The notes below the pieces were generated by a model. That model made no database searches. It saw only the letters and a list, made by a program, of their open reading frames with translations, and was not told the DNA's origin. Positions 11,881 through 22,674 of a stretch of DNA of 64,000 bases are shown here, piece after piece. A program made the position numbers and the translations under genes. The DNA comes from Blepharisma stoltei (taxonomy: Eukaryota; Ciliophora; Heterotrichea; Heterotrichida; Blepharismidae). The stretch's first letter is position 1; each line of letters begins with the position of its first letter. The stretch covers positions 124,001 through 188,000 of the forward strand of contig CAJZBQ010000003.1 in NCBI GenBank assembly GCA_914767885.1, written 5' to 3'.

Positions 11881-13211
11881 ATGGAAGACCGCGATATTGA
11901 AATTGAAAAGTGCCGAGAAATGCTAAAGTGGTTTATTCAAGATAGCAAAAATAAAAATTCGCCCTCAAATCCGAATACTCCCGCTACTATTACTAGACCT
12001 GGATCTCTAAATATACCAGAAGAAAGCTTTATAAAGAGATGAAGGCGTAGCGACAAACTTTTTGATGGAAAATACTCGTCTTCAGGAGCTTCAACCCCTC
12101 AGACACCAGCAACGCCAATTCATGATATAGAAAATCGATTACGCTCACACAATACTCCATTAGGTGCAAAAAGCGGGGGAAATAAGTATTATTTTGGCAA
12201 AGAAAACCAAGCAAGTGATTGGGAAGATGATTATAATGTATATTGACTGAGAAAAATAAGGGAATATTTTATAAATAAATATTTATAATGATAAAATTCC
12301 CTTTGCAAGGTATATCAAGATACTATGAAGATTTTACTGAATTAAATACAATAGGCTCAGGAAGCTTTGGAACTGTTTTTCAATGCAGACACAGGCTTGA
12401 CGGGCTGCTTTACGCAGTGAAAAAAGTCCCTATGACAAGAAAAAATAAAGCAGCTCGAGATAAAGCTTTACAAGAAGCCTTAACCTTAGCTGCGTCGTCT
12501 TCATTTGACGATAACACATATATCATTAGATATCATAGTGTTTGGATCGAAAAAGACAATTTATTTGTGTCTATGGAACTTTGTGATTGCAGCTTATCAA
12601 GCTATATAGAAAGAGTAGGCAAAATCACTGAGCAAGAACTCCGAAAAATAATGCGAGATCTATGCAAAGGCTTAAAAAAACTCCACGCAAGAAATATCGT
12701 CCATCTAGACATCAAGGCAGAAAACATTTTATATAGTTTTACACACAAATTCAAATTAGCTGATTTAGGACTAGCAAGAATCACCACAAATATATCAGGC
12801 GAAGTCCCTGAAGGTGATAATCGATATTTAGCTCAGGAATTATTAAATATTATGCCAAACGACCCTGAATCAATTCCTGACCTCACAAAGGCGGATATAT
12901 TTTCATTAGGAGCGACTATGTTAGAAATAATGAGAGATGAAGAGCTTCCTGGGAATGGAAAAGAATGGCATGATATTCGGGATGGAAATTTTAATATTCC
13001 TGGAGGATTTTCTGCAGAGATTAAAAAGACAGTGAAAAAAATGATGAGCAAAAATCCAGCTGATAGGCCGACAGCTGAGGAGTTGCTGAATGAGGTTTTA
13101 GTATCAAAAACAAAGCAGGATTTGAAAAAGTATAAAAGCTATTCCAAGTATTTAGAAAGGACTTTGGAGATTTTTGACTGCCCTTATAAAAAGCGCAAGC
13201 TTTCTATTTAA
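11881..13211 (+). CDS. WEE1: Wee1-like protein kinase
   Basis: Removal of one 74-bp IES leaves 418 aa. The first 120 residues carry several TP/SP dipeptides (NTPAT, STPQTPATP), the usual regulated tail. The kinase domain starts at SRYYEDFTELNTIG and shows GSGSFGTVF (Gly loop), YAVKKV (catalytic Lys), HLDIKAENIL (HRD variant), ADLGLA (DFG variant) and EGDNRYLAQELL, the signature that replaces APE in Wee1/Myt1 kinases. Family role: inhibitory tyrosine phosphorylation of Cdk1 at G2/M. There is no membrane segment, so Wee1 fits better than Myt1. The ATG at 12288 is not the start: it lies inside the IES. Confidence 0.9.
12241..12314. other. IES, 74 bp
   Basis: TA-bounded insert with several stops just before the Wee1 kinase domain. 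Removal joins DWEDDYNV to SRYYEDFTEL. Shorter TA pairs also restore frame but would keep non-conserved residues. Confidence 0.75.
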
Positions 13212-13317
13212 TTAATCGAAATATGCTAATTTTGAATTAAATTGATATTTTGATAGATAATTTTCTTATTATTAGTATAAAAAAATCTAATTCATATACA
13301 ACCATTTTTAAATTTAA

Positions 13318-13843
13318 ATGAGCCGTATAAGGCCTCGAGCAGATACATTAAGACCTCAAATAACAAGATCTAGAACCGGCAGCAACCTCACTCTTCAACT
13401 CTCTACTTCTCAAATTAACAAATCCTCTGAAACCAGCAGAGGTACCTCAGCTGACCGTCGAGAAAAAATTTCCAGCACCTTGATCTCCAATCTTCTCAAA
13501 TTAAAGCACCGAAATTCCAGTATTTTTAAAGAGAATATCAACGTCACTGAAAAATCGACCCCAAAGCAAACTTTTATGCTGACAAAAGAGCGATTGAAGC
13601 GTCCTCTCCGGAGTGTCCAAAAAAATGACCTTCCAAGGCCAAATATTCATATATTCCATATTAAATAAATAAAATTACCAAAAATTTTTTATCATTTTAT
13701 TTACCTTAATAAGTATAGCTCCTATTCGTAATCGGTTTTATGAGCATCTTGACAAGATAGAATCGACCATTGAAGATATGGCTGAAATGAAAAAACACAT
13801 TTCAGTGCCTCAGAACTTTTTCTCACCTATAAAAATGAATTAA
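13318..13843 (+). CDS. hypothetical basic protein
   Basis: Removal of a 64-bp IES leaves 153 aa. The first 110 residues are Arg/Ser/Thr-rich and look disordered (SRIRPRADTLRPQITRSRTG). The C-terminal 40 residues (RFYEHLDKIESTIEDMAEMK) look like an amphipathic helix. Ends NFFSPIKMN-TAA. No family recognised. It begins 106 bp after Wee1 on the same strand. Confidence 0.6.
13654..13717. other. IES, 64 bp
   Basis: Among the shortest IESs here. TA-bounded; removal joins PNIHI to APIRNRFYEHL in the small basic protein. Confidence 0.75.
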
Positions 13844-13936
13844 ACTTTAATGACCTTGTAATATACCTTTTTCTTCTCAGTTTCTAGCTAAATCAGTCCT
13901 TTCTAGGTAAATTTAATAGCAAAAGAGTGGATAATA

Positions 13937-14783
13937 ATGGTTAAAAAACAGGGCAAGAAGAGTGCTTCCGCCTCAAAAGAACCAACAAACCCATTATACG
14001 CAAAGAAAGAACGTAACCTCAGAATTGGAGGCAGCATACAGCCAAAGCGCGATCTTTATCATTATCTTCGTTGGCCTGAGTACATTCAACTTCAACGAAA
14101 GAGAAGTGTTCTTTTATCACGCCTTAAGGTCCCACCACCAATTAATCAGTTCAGATCTACTTTTGACGTCTATTATTTTATAAAAAAAAAAATTATTTAG
14201 GATTTTTTTATATTTTTTTAAAAAAATTAATTACAGGGAATATAAATAAATTAGCAGCCCTTTTGACAAAGCACAAGCTATGGCTCTTTTCAGACTCCTT
14301 GCTAAATACAGACCAGAATCCCGTGCAGAGAAAAAGAAAAGACTTGAAGCTGAAGCCAAAGGTGAAGGACAAAAAACTAAGCCATTTTTGCTTAAATACG
14401 GGCTTAACCAAATCACCAGTCTTGTAGAAAGCAAAAAAGCCAAGCTTGTAGTGATTGCCCACGACGTAGATCCTATTGAGCTCGTTCTTTGGCTTCCACA
14501 GCTGTGCAGAACTATGGATGTCCCATACTGCATTGTAAAAGGAAAATCAAGACTCGGCACTTTAACCCACAAAAAGACATGTACAGCAGTAGCCCTTACA
14601 GAAGTAAGAAAAGAAGACGTCCATGATTTGGAACTTATCACAAAAAATGCTAGATCTCTTTTCAACGAAAATCCTGATGTTGCCAAGTGGGGTGGTGGTA
14701 TTCTTGGAGTCAAAAGCCAACAAAGAATTGAAAGAAAAGAAAAATTGATAGCCCAAGAAGCTGCTAAAAAAGCTGGTCTTTAA
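13937..14783 (+). CDS. RPL7A: 60S ribosomal protein eL8 (L7a)
   Basis: About 250 aa after removing one insert. Family signatures: [15 protein letters not shown], the [12 protein letters not shown] block, [24 protein letters not shown], then the L7Ae/L30e/S12e fold with [24 protein letters not shown] and [10 protein letters not shown]. It is a structural protein of the large subunit near the rRNA core. The sequence is GC-richer than its neighbours, as expected for a highly expressed gene. The insert after INQF can be removed by TA pairing (94 bp) or at an 8-bp direct repeat (100 bp); both keep frame. Confidence 0.95.
14160..14253. other. IES in eL8, 94 or 100 bp
   Basis: TA pairing (TA at 14158-14159 and 14252-14253) gives [14 protein letters not shown]. 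Pairing the direct repeat CTTTTGAC (14160-14167 and 14260-14267) gives [12 protein letters not shown], which matches the family spacing better. Confidence 0.7.
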
Positions 14784-14814
14784 GTAACTAGATTCTTTTA
14801 GCTTAAAAATAATT

Positions 14815-16586
14815 ATGGAACTAATCACAAGAGCTGCGAGGTTTTCTGCTAGAAACGCTGTGTTTTGTAGAGGGAGAACTTTTACATATGGAGACTTACT
14901 AACTCATGCAAATTTTGTGAGTGGAAAGCTGCTATCACAGAAAAGTGATATGAAAGGAGAAAGGGTTGTATTGTTGAGGGTCCAATGATCGTGCATTTCA
15001 CAGAAGTACATTTGGTAGAAAATTGATTGAAACTTTTTGATAGTGGGACATTTGACTAAAAAAAGGTTAAATTTTGACCAAATGCCGCATTATGTAAAAA
15101 TTTTCGACCAAATATAATTCAATGAATGCACACTATCAAAAATACACTGAAACTTGGCATGGAGCCTATTGTTGACACCTCAAAGCTATGAATATTTAGC
15201 TTGTCAATGGGGAATTTGGCAGGCTGGAGGTGTTGTAGTCCCACTCTGCTTACAGAGCCCACCTCTAGAGTGGCAGTACGTCGTAAATGATTGTAAACCA
15301 GCGTTTGTTATTTGTCATGGTAGTTTCTTATCAAAACTTGGCTCAGTCGCTGAAAATGCTGGAGTAAAAATTATTCCAATTGGCGATTTTATAGCTAAAG
15401 AAGAAAAAAGTATAAATAATACATTTAACGTGACCACTGAAAGTGACGGATTAATTTTATATACGTCTGGAACGACAGGAAAGCCAAAAGGCGCAGTGCA
15501 GACCCATGCGAAAATTGAATTCCAAGTAAAAAGTCTTGTAGATGCATGGGGGTGGAATGAAAATGATAATTTTCTAGAAGTGATGCCGCTGCATCATGTG
15601 CATAGCATTAATAATCTCTTAAGTGCCTTATGGTCTGGGGCAAGCATTACATTTCACCAAAGATTTGATCCATTAAATGCATGGAAAGAAATAAAAAGAA
15701 ATAAATCACTCACCATTTTTAGCGCTTTGCCTACAATTTATACAAGGCTACTACAGGAATGAAATTATATGAATAATAATGATAAAGCTGAAATTTTGAA
15801 TGAGTGCAAAAAGTTTATATTAGACTAAATTATATTTATAATACTAAAAAAGAAAAAAAAACTTAATTTAAAATAGAAATAAAAAATAATTTTAAAAAAA
15901 AAAATGCAAAAAATATAGATAAAAAGGATAGATTAATGGTCTCAGGTGCTTATGCTTTATCTGAAAAAGTTTGGGCTGATTGGCAAAAAGCGACAGGCCA
16001 TACTCTGCTTGAAAGATATGGGCTCACAGAAACAGGAATCGTTATATGCAACCCATTAAATGGGACGAGAAGGCCTGGGTGGGTAGGAAAGCCTCTTCCA
16101 CAAGTTGAAGCAAAAATTGATGGAAACGAGCTAAAGATAAAATCTCCAGGGATGTTTAAAGAATATTTCAATAATCCGACCGCAACTCAGCAAGCTTTCG
16201 ATGAAGAAGGATGGTTTAAGACTGGAGATATCGCTGAAATAGACCCTCAGACTGGAGATTATAAAATATGTGGCAGGCTAAGTATGGATATGATAAAGAC
16301 TGCTGGATACAAAGTATCAGCTGAAGACATGGAAAAAGAGCTAAAAGAGCACCCAGATGTCCAAGAAATTGCAGTTCTTGGAGTCCCAAATTATGAGTAT
16401 GGAGAAATCATAGGAGTTGTAGTAAAAAGCAAGAAGAATATTACTTTACATGACATTCAAAGTTGGTGCAAAATGAGAATGGCAAGCTATAAAATACCAA
16501 GGGTTATTAAGCAAGTTGATCAGCTTCCAGTTGATGCTAATGGAAAAGTCAATAAAAGAGAGCTTTTAACGCTATTCAGCCATTAA
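14815..16586 (+). CDS. ACSF3: malonyl/methylmalonyl-CoA synthetase-like AMP-forming ligase
   Basis: Removal of two IESs (198 and about 98 bp) leaves 491 aa, close to the size of ACSF3. ANL-superfamily motifs in order: LILYTSGTTGKPKGA (P-loop), MPLHHVHSINNLLSALW, TIYTRLLQE, LMVSGAYALSEKVW, TLLERYGLTETG, GWFKTGDI and the hinge-side GRLSMDMIKTAGYKVS with the catalytic Lys region near the C terminus (DANGKVNKREL). The HHVH motif and the TLLERYG block favour ACSF3 over other acyl-CoA synthetases. It activates malonate to malonyl-CoA by an adenylate, in mitochondria in animals; no clear targeting peptide is visible here. Confidence 0.85.
14971..15168. other. IES, 198 bp, with 9-bp extended direct repeat
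   Basis: TA-bounded; the junction repeat extends to TATTGTTGA on both sides. Inner inverted repeat TTTTGATAGTG / CACTATCAAAAA. Removal restores GERVVLLTPQSYEYLACQWG. Confidence 0.85.
15820..15917. other. IES, about 98 bp
   Basis: TA-bounded, nearly pure A/T. Removal joins NECKKFI to DKKDRLMVSG in the ACSF3-like gene. A left boundary 3 bp on (95 bp) also keeps frame. Confidence 0.75.
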
Positions 16587-16726
16587 AAAAAAGATTAATA
16601 CTTAATCGAAAATTTGCTAATTAAATGTTTGTTAATAATATAAAGTATTTATGAGGAATTATCAGTATAATCATGGATAAATAAAAAGTTAAAGAAACAT
16701 ATTATCGGCTTTTTTTCTATAATAAA

Positions 16727-17130
16727 TAAAACGGCATTCAGTTCGAGTGAAATTAGCTCCGCTAATTTTTTCTCCCTCAAGCAATTTTATTTATGGGGTT
16801 AGGTTTTCTTCTGAGAATTTCTGTACAGCAATAGCAATTTAAATCTGGCAGATAAGCCGAGGCACTGCTCCAAGTACATCAAGAGGCTTGAAGTTTTACC
16901 TCTCAACACACCCGAAAAAGATGAACCTCAGGCGGAGCACGCGCAGGAGGTGAGTAGAGGAGGAGGCAAGGCAGCACAGCCAGTCGAAGCCGGAACATCG
17001 TATTTACCCTGTGCCCTGGTGAATCGAAGTGATCGGTCCAGAGGTCCATGGGCCCCTCACGTGGATAAATATGGTGGCAGCTCTGGATTAGGCTACCCTG
17101 TAGTGGACTTAAAGCGTTATAGATAGTAAT
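16727..17130 (+). mobile_element. GC-rich retroelement-like insertion E1
   Basis: A 400-bp GC-rich block in AT-rich intergenic DNA. Imperfect direct repeats of about 30 bp flank it (AACATATTATCGGCTTTTTT at 16696 and AACATATTACTGGCTTTCTT at 17131), as expected for an aged target-site duplication. It shares its start (ATTAGCTCCGCTAA), an internal GCCGGAAC and its end (GAC.TTAAA.G.TATAGA) with the element at 23232-23636. Confidence 0.65.
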
Positions 17131-17214
17131 AACATATTACTGGCTTTCTTCTATAAAATACTGATTTATTAAAATTATCTAATATAATTCTAGATGATAA
17201 GTTAAATAAAATTA

Positions 17215-17700
17215 ATGATAGAATATTTTGTTAAGTATGATAACCTTCTTGAAAAACTGATGATACTATCTGATGATCCTCTCACAATTATAAAGTTTCC
17301 TATCACAGAAGAAGCTGCAGAACTCTTTGGTATTTAATATTCAGAGTTGACATCTCAACACAAAGAAATAAAAGAAAAACTATGGAAAGCCATCCCATCT
17401 CTTAAACTTCTTGAATTAAAAATCGTCCCAAGCCGTTTAAGCTCAAAGCGGTTTAACCTAGTGCTTTTTCTGCTTATAGCAGATCACTTGCCTAAAGCAA
17501 AAACTCATCATTATTCAGATTCTCTGTCTACTGAAGATTCTTATGCTTCTTCATTTTTAGACAGATCTTCCTTTTTGCAGCAAGAACGTGCTAGATTAAA
17601 CGTACCATACGAACAAGCTATGGAATTAGAAGCAAGTATGGCCACAGCCTATGAGCAAAATTGTATAGAATCAGACAATGGATACACTACAATATATTAA
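17215..17700 (+). CDS. hypothetical protein with 15-nt intron
   Basis: Two exons joined at 17329/17345 encode 156 aa. The N-terminal half is leucine-rich and probably helical (NLLEKLMILSDD, KAIPSLKLLELKI). The second half is Ser-rich, then acidic, ending NGYTTIY. No domain recognised. Ends 8 bp before the convergent gene at 17709. Confidence 0.65.
17330..17344 (+). other. 15-nt intron
   Basis: GTATTTAATATTCAG. Removal turns LFGI-stop into LFELTSQHKE in frame. Confidence 0.85.
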
Positions 17701-17708
17701 TAACTAAT

Positions 17709-18473
17709 TTACCATACTTTTAAAATTTTCGAGATTCTCGTTTTTACGTTCGGTTCTGGGGTGATTAAAAATCGCTTCTTTTTCCATTTATCCACTGAAA
17801 TGGCGAGATTTTTGCATAAAGCGACTCTTTTTTTGTATAAAACCCCTGTGATTTCGTCTGAATCTTTTTTAAATCTAATACGAGGTGGCGATATAATATT
17901 TGTCGGGTGTCTATAGTTATGAGAAAGCCTATCAAAAACTGAATTATTGACAATAGACTCTTTTATTTTATTTTCTTCATCTTCTTTTTGGGTTTTTCTC
18001 ATTGCTCTTATGATATGATGATAATTTCTCATTAGAAGCTCATTCTTGACACGATCTCGAAGAGGAATGTCCATTGGTAGCGGAACTTCGTATTCTTCAG
18101 TATTTCTGAAGGACTGGACTCGGCTTTCAATATAGGAATAATCAGGGATTTCGGAATGTGGCCGTTTATATTTTGGCTTTTTAGGAAATTTTTGACATGA
18201 ATTTGAATTGATAATTGATTGAATGTCTTTTGGATAGGTACGATATGAGTAGCCGTTTGGAAAATCTTCATAGTCTCTTGATGATAAATCTATTTGATCG
18301 CGTAAACTATTATTTCTCCTGCGAGATGATGCTCTTGTGGATAATTTTGAATTAATTTTGAGATCACTAGGAGTATTCCGGGTTGATTTAAGAGGTTTAA
18401 ATCCGTAAGATACTTGAGAATCATAAACAGGGACAGCTAAAAAAGCATTAAGTGACCCTAGATGTTCACCCAT
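17709..18473 (-). CDS. hypothetical basic protein
   Basis: Single exon of 254 aa, ATG to TAA, no IES. Rich in Arg, Lys, Ser and Tyr. The middle carries EYEVPLPMDIPLRDRVKNEL followed by a probable helix (LLMRNYHHIIRAMRKTQKED). Ends in a basic segment (KRFLITPEPNVKTRISKILK). No family recognised; a cytoskeletal or cilium-associated role is possible but not shown. Confidence 0.6.
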   Translation of the reverse strand: MGEHLGSLNAFLAVPVYDSQVSYGFKPLKSTRNTPSDLKINSKLSTRASSRRRNNSLRDQIDLSSRDYEDFPNGYSYRTYPKDIQSIINSNSCQKFPKKPKYKRPHSEIPDYSYIESRVQSFRNTEEYEVPLPMDIPLRDRVKNELLMRNYHHIIRAMRKTQKEDEENKIKESIVNNSVFDRLSHNYRHPTNIISPPRIRFKKDSDEITGVLYKKRVALCKNLAISVDKWKKKRFLITPEPNVKTRISKILKVW

Positions 18474-18487
18474 TTAGTTAAGTATTA

Positions 18488-18772
18488 ACTCCCTCATGAG
18501 CGAGCAAAATTTTAGCTTTTTTTAAAAAATTTAAATACAAATTTTTATAGTAATTTTTTTTTTAAATTTAAAAAATTTGAAATAATTTAAAGCAAAATAT
18601 TAATTTTATTTGTAAAAACCTAAGCTCTTTAAAATCAAACAGAATTATCAAGAAATTTTATTATAATAATTTTTACTTATATATATCATAAAACATTTTA
18701 TTTTTTTTCGGTCGCGAAGGGTGCAAAAATAAAGATTTTTCCAATAGTTTTTGTCCGCTCACGGAGGGAGTA
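18488..18772. mobile_element. MITE, family 1
   Basis: TA-bounded 285-bp element upstream of the 17709-18473 gene. Ends ACTCCCTCATGAGCGAGCAAAA and TTTTGTCCGCTCACGGAGGGAG; the AT-rich core resembles the other family-1 copies. Confidence 0.75.
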
Positions 18773-18872
18773 AGTATTCTATCTAAAAAGTAAATTATTA
18801 CTGAAATCTCATGTTTTTAGTATACACTCTTGCAATTGCATATAATTTATAGAGGAAATTATAATAAAAGAC

Positions 18873-19266
18873 TGACTCCCCCCCCCCCCTCCGTGAGCGA
18901 ACAAAACCATTAGAAAAATCGCCATTTTTTGACCAAAAACCCACCCTCCGTGAGTGAACAAAAATATTTTTTATATAGAAAAAATTTTAATGGAAAAAAA
19001 TTTTGCTATATAAGTGATAATTAGTATAATGAAATCTAGAGCTAATTCTGTTTAATTTTAAACAAATTGCGTTTTAAAACATAAATTTTGCAAATTAAAT
19101 TAGTATTTGCTTCCCAATTTTTGCAAATTAGGATTTTTTTTTAATTTTCGAAAAAAATATTTTTTTATAAAATTTATATATAAATTTTTTTTAAAAAAAA
19201 AATTAACCCCCCTCCGTGAGTGAAAAAAATTTTTTTGTTCGCTCACGGAGGGGGGGGGGGGAGTGA
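18873..19266. mobile_element. MITE, family 1
   Basis: Terminal motif CTCCGTGAGCGAACAAAA after a C tract, an inner copy (ACCCTCCGTGAGTGAACAAA near 18945) and a right-end hairpin. The core contains the conserved TATAAGTGATAATTAGTATA. The flanks read TGACTC...GAGTGAG rather than a clean TA pair. Confidence 0.75.
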
Positions 19267-19329
19267 GTTAATGTTTAATTTTTTACTTTTGTATACAAAA
19301 AGCATGTTTTGATAATTTTAAAGGAAAAA

Positions 19330-19795
19330 TTTTATTTTCAGATAATTTTTTCGTCATTATTCTGGTGTAGATAAGGACTAAAAAAATCATCATAAGAAGT
19401 CAATAAATCAGAATAAGGAATCATTAGTGTGCAGTAGAGGGAGCCCTTATATATTCATCATTACGCAAATTATATATTATAAGCCTCATATTTAATCAAC
19501 ATGGAATTATGATAGAAATTATGCAAAGCTTTAGATTGGCTGAAATCAATAAATTCTATAGGTTTTTATTGGCGCAATAAACAAAAGACAAGCCAATGCA
19601 GAGTATTGAAGAATTTTACCCTATCATAAAAAATTCTAAATAAATGCAAAATTATGCAGATGCATTAATTATAAAATCAGATACGTTTTCGTCATAAAAT
19701 CTGGCAATGTGATTATCATCATAGCATAGGATTTTCTTTATCAAAAATGCTCCTTTAATGGATTAATTTATATAGGCCACATTTATTGAGTCCAT
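19330..19795 (-). pseudogene. scattered coding-like segments, possible IES-split or decayed gene
   Basis: On the minus strand, protein-like fragments in different frames follow one another: MDSINVAYI at the 5' end, then KKILCYDDNHIARFYDENVS, EFIDFSQSKALHNFYHNS and MIPYSDLLTSYDDFFSPY. Stops separate them. They could be exons parted by several short IESs, or a decayed gene; I could not find one set of TA pairs that joins all of them. Confidence 0.3.
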
Positions 19796-19945
19796 TTTTA
19801 CAAGAAATTATAAAATCTAACTTAATAGTTTATAATTTTCTATATAAATATCTAAGCTTAAATAAATCAAAAATTCTTAAAATTTTTAATATAATTAGCT
19901 TTTCGCATAATTTTATTTCCTATTTATTCATATTTTAAATTAAAA

Positions 19946-20961
19946 ATGTATTCAAATCCTGAATCAGAGCTAGCAAACGAGCTAAACACAATTGCTGCAG
20001 CCATACACCCTTATAATCCTCAAAATCGGTTTAAAGTGATGCTTTATAATATGGCTCCCAAGAATTACAATATTCACCTGCTTCATTCTAATAGATATCA
20101 GCCTAATGAAAAGCAAGAATATTTTATGACAGATGGGGCTCTTCTTAATGAAGCTTTAACTAAAAATCCAGACCCAGAGCACTTATACCCTTGACAAATT
20201 AACTCTTGTAAGCAGCTTTCGGATAGGCTTGAAACAGATCTTGCCACAACTGGTTTATTTCTTGAAACTTTAGACAAAATGGAGACAGATCTTAGAGAAG
20301 TAGAAATTGAAATGACATCTAAAGCTTCAGAACGTTTACGTAAAATAGAAGAAGGCCAAAATAAACTTTTCACAAAGCTATGCAACACTAGACAAAAACT
20401 AGAAAAATTTTTAGAATCAAAAAATGCGCTTCAAAGAAATTCTGGGGCTGAATTAAAACTTTGAGCTAAAATTGATTATATTAATAGAAAGCTGGAAATT
20501 AAATCAAAACTTGAAAAACTCAATACAAATGAATTAAGATCAGTTCCAGCTTTGAAAATCCCAGATGCAAAGATGAACGATATTCTAAAATTGCTAATTC
20601 CCACTTCCGTGAGCGAACAAAGCTATTGGAAAAATCACTACTTTTTGCCCAAAAATCAACCCTTTTTTAAGCAGCTTGCATTTTAAAATATAATTTTTGT
20701 TTCTTTACAAATTGAAATTTTTTTAATTTTAAAAAAAACATTTTTATATAGTCAGTGTCACTAACTATAAAATTTATATATGAATTTTAAAAAAAAATAA
20801 ATTAATCGCCTCAATGAGAGAACAAAATGTTTTTGTTCGCTCACGGAATGGGAGTAAGGGAACAAAAAAATAGCTTGTCAGAACTCAAAAAAAATGTAGT
20901 CGCTGACAAAAATCGAGTGCAAAAAATAGAAGAAAATTTAAGAAAAGTTAGTAGAAAATAA
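19946..20961 (+). CDS. NUP54: nucleoporin Nup54-like protein
   Basis: Removal of one MITE leaves 251 aa, the conserved alpha-helical part of Nup54 without an FG-repeat region. Matching blocks: YNPQNRFKVMLYNM, NEALTKNPDPEHLYPW (family NNPDP motif) and long helices for the Nup62/Nup58 coiled-coil contact (ERLRKIEEGQNKLF and following). UGA encodes two Trp. Family role: central channel of the nuclear pore. FG repeats could have been lost or lie in another protein. Confidence 0.8.
20597..20856. mobile_element. MITE-type IES, family 1, 260 bp
   Basis: TA-bounded; ends ATTCCCACTTCCGTGAGCGA and GTTCGCTCACGGAATGGGAG. Removal joins NDILKLL to REQKNSLSELK in Nup54. Confidence 0.85.
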
Positions 20962-20970
20962 ATTTAATTT

Positions 20971-21687
20971 TTACTTGTTTTTAAGCAGAGTTGGAGGTGT
21001 ATAAAACGGTCCAACCCCTCCTAATTTTAGACAGTTTACGTTGTGTTCAGTAAATTCTCCTGATTTTTTGAAAAAGGCTCGGGGGTTAGCTTTAAGTGTT
21101 TCTTGGTAATTATTGTCAAGTTTTTTGTTATTGAGCTTGCAATGGTCTAGATATTCACAAAAACCTCCTTGTCTATGAGAAGTAGTAGTTGGAGGACGAG
21201 GTGGGACACTAGCAAGGGTTATTGGATTATAATCGCTGCTATGGTAATTTATCATAGAATTTTTCCTCACAAGTGGGTTTCACCCTTCTGTTGACTCTTT
21301 ATTGGCATGATAACTCTTTTCTTGGATCCTTGGCAAGTCAAATGAAGCTGATGAAAAATTTTGACTTAAATAAGAACTTCTGCTCTCAGTTCGAGTTGTA
21401 TTTGAAGGTAGCGTAGTATACGAATTAGTTTTTGTGACATTTGCGTTATAAATCCCTGAATTAGTGTAATATTTCCCTGTTTTTCAAGAATTGCTTTGAT
21501 AAGGAGTTTTTGGAAACTGGAAAACCCGATGTCGAGAATGCGAGGTGTTAATTCTTTGGTTATTCATAGAGCTGATATGATCAGAATTTTGAGATGATTT
21601 TACATTGCCTTTTTGTGATAGATTTTTAATTGGGTTTGGCTTTAAAATTGTAGGACTTATGCGACCTGAAATTGGCTTGGATGACAT
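20971..21687 (-). CDS. hypothetical protein
   Basis: One exon of 238 aa when two in-frame UGA codons are read as Trp. N-terminal half Ser/Asn/Thr-rich (SSKPISGRISPTILKPNP). The C-terminal half contains a Cys/His pair (FCEYLDHC) and ends GGVGPFYTPPTLLKNK, a short Pro/Tyr motif of the kind seen in some cilium-associated proteins, though I cannot assign a family. Convergent with Nup54 at 9 bp. Confidence 0.65.
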
Positions 21688-22213
21688 TTATATTTGACGA
21701 GAAATTGGATGGTAATTTCTATTATAAATAAATTCAAATTTATCTATAATAGCAGTATAATGAGAGCTTTGGCTTTAAAGGATTTTTTTATTTAAGATAA
21801 GCGGACAAAGCTAAAAAGTAATTTTTATATTTTGATGGAGCCTAAAAAGGATTTTATCTTTATTGGTAATTTGAATTTTTTATTTCAACCTATTAAAAAA
21901 TTATAAACTTTTTCCTTTGACACTTCATATTTATCGAGCCCATTTAAAAAATTACGAAAAATATTTTAATAAGGCTCTCTTATATAAGATTACTACCCTA
22001 AAGTCTAAAATATTTAGATTGACATATCTGAATAAGTAATATATATATATATATATTTAAAGTATAAATTTAAATATGTCTGCCAGCAATAATTAATTAA
22101 AAGTTAAAAAATCACAAATGTCTTTATTGCATTAAAACAATTTAATTAATCAGCAATTTCTTTTAATATAGGTCAGCGGAAAGTATGGATGAGGCTTGAG
22201 AAATTTCTACTTA

Positions 22214-22482
22214 CTCCTCCCACTCCGTGAGTGAACAAAACCGTTAAAAAAATCCTTATTTTTTGCCCAAAAACCCACCTTCCGTGAGTGAACAAAAATT
22301 TTTTTAATAGAAAAATTTTTTATGGAAAAAAAATTGATATATAAGTGATAATTATTATAATGAAATCTCTTAAAACATAAATTTTACAAATTAATTATAG
22401 AAGTGAGATTTTTTTAAACTTCGAAAAAATTTTATAAAAAATATAAATTTTTTTCTTCACTCACAGGAGTGGGGGGGAGTTA
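22214..22482. mobile_element. MITE, family 1
   Basis: TA-bounded; CTCCTCCCACTCCGTGAGTG at the left, CACTCACAGGAGTGGGGGGG at the right, inner motif copy near 22282. Confidence 0.8.
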
Positions 22483-22570
22483 GTAAATAAAAATTCAGTA
22501 AATTATTTTTATAAAGTATTTGATTGTTTTTTTTTTATTTAAAGTCCGTAATATTATAATTTTTTGGCTT

Positions 22571-22674
22571 AATTTCTGACCTCTCCCACTAGCTAAAAAT
22601 GGGTTTCCGCGTGCAATTTCTAGATTTTCACGCGTGAAATCCATCTTTGGCTCGTGGGAGCCGATCAGAAATTT
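22571..22674. repeat. palindrome, about 104 bp (family C)
   Basis: Imperfect hairpin with arms AATTTCTGACCTCTCCCAC / GTGGGAGCCGATCAGAAATT and inner arms TTTCCGCGTG / CACGCGTGAAA. Probably a palindromic IES like families A and B. Confidence 0.7.

Noticed and set aside
12288-13211. Wee1 kinase starting at ATG 12288
   Set aside because: This ATG lies in the 74-bp IES. Joining 11881-12240 to 12315 gives a better N terminus and the SRYYEDF start of the kinase domain.
18873-19266. Evenly spaced repeats as a CRISPR array
   Set aside because: The repeated motif is part of a MITE with terminal inverted repeats; no spacers or cas genes, and the genome is eukaryotic.
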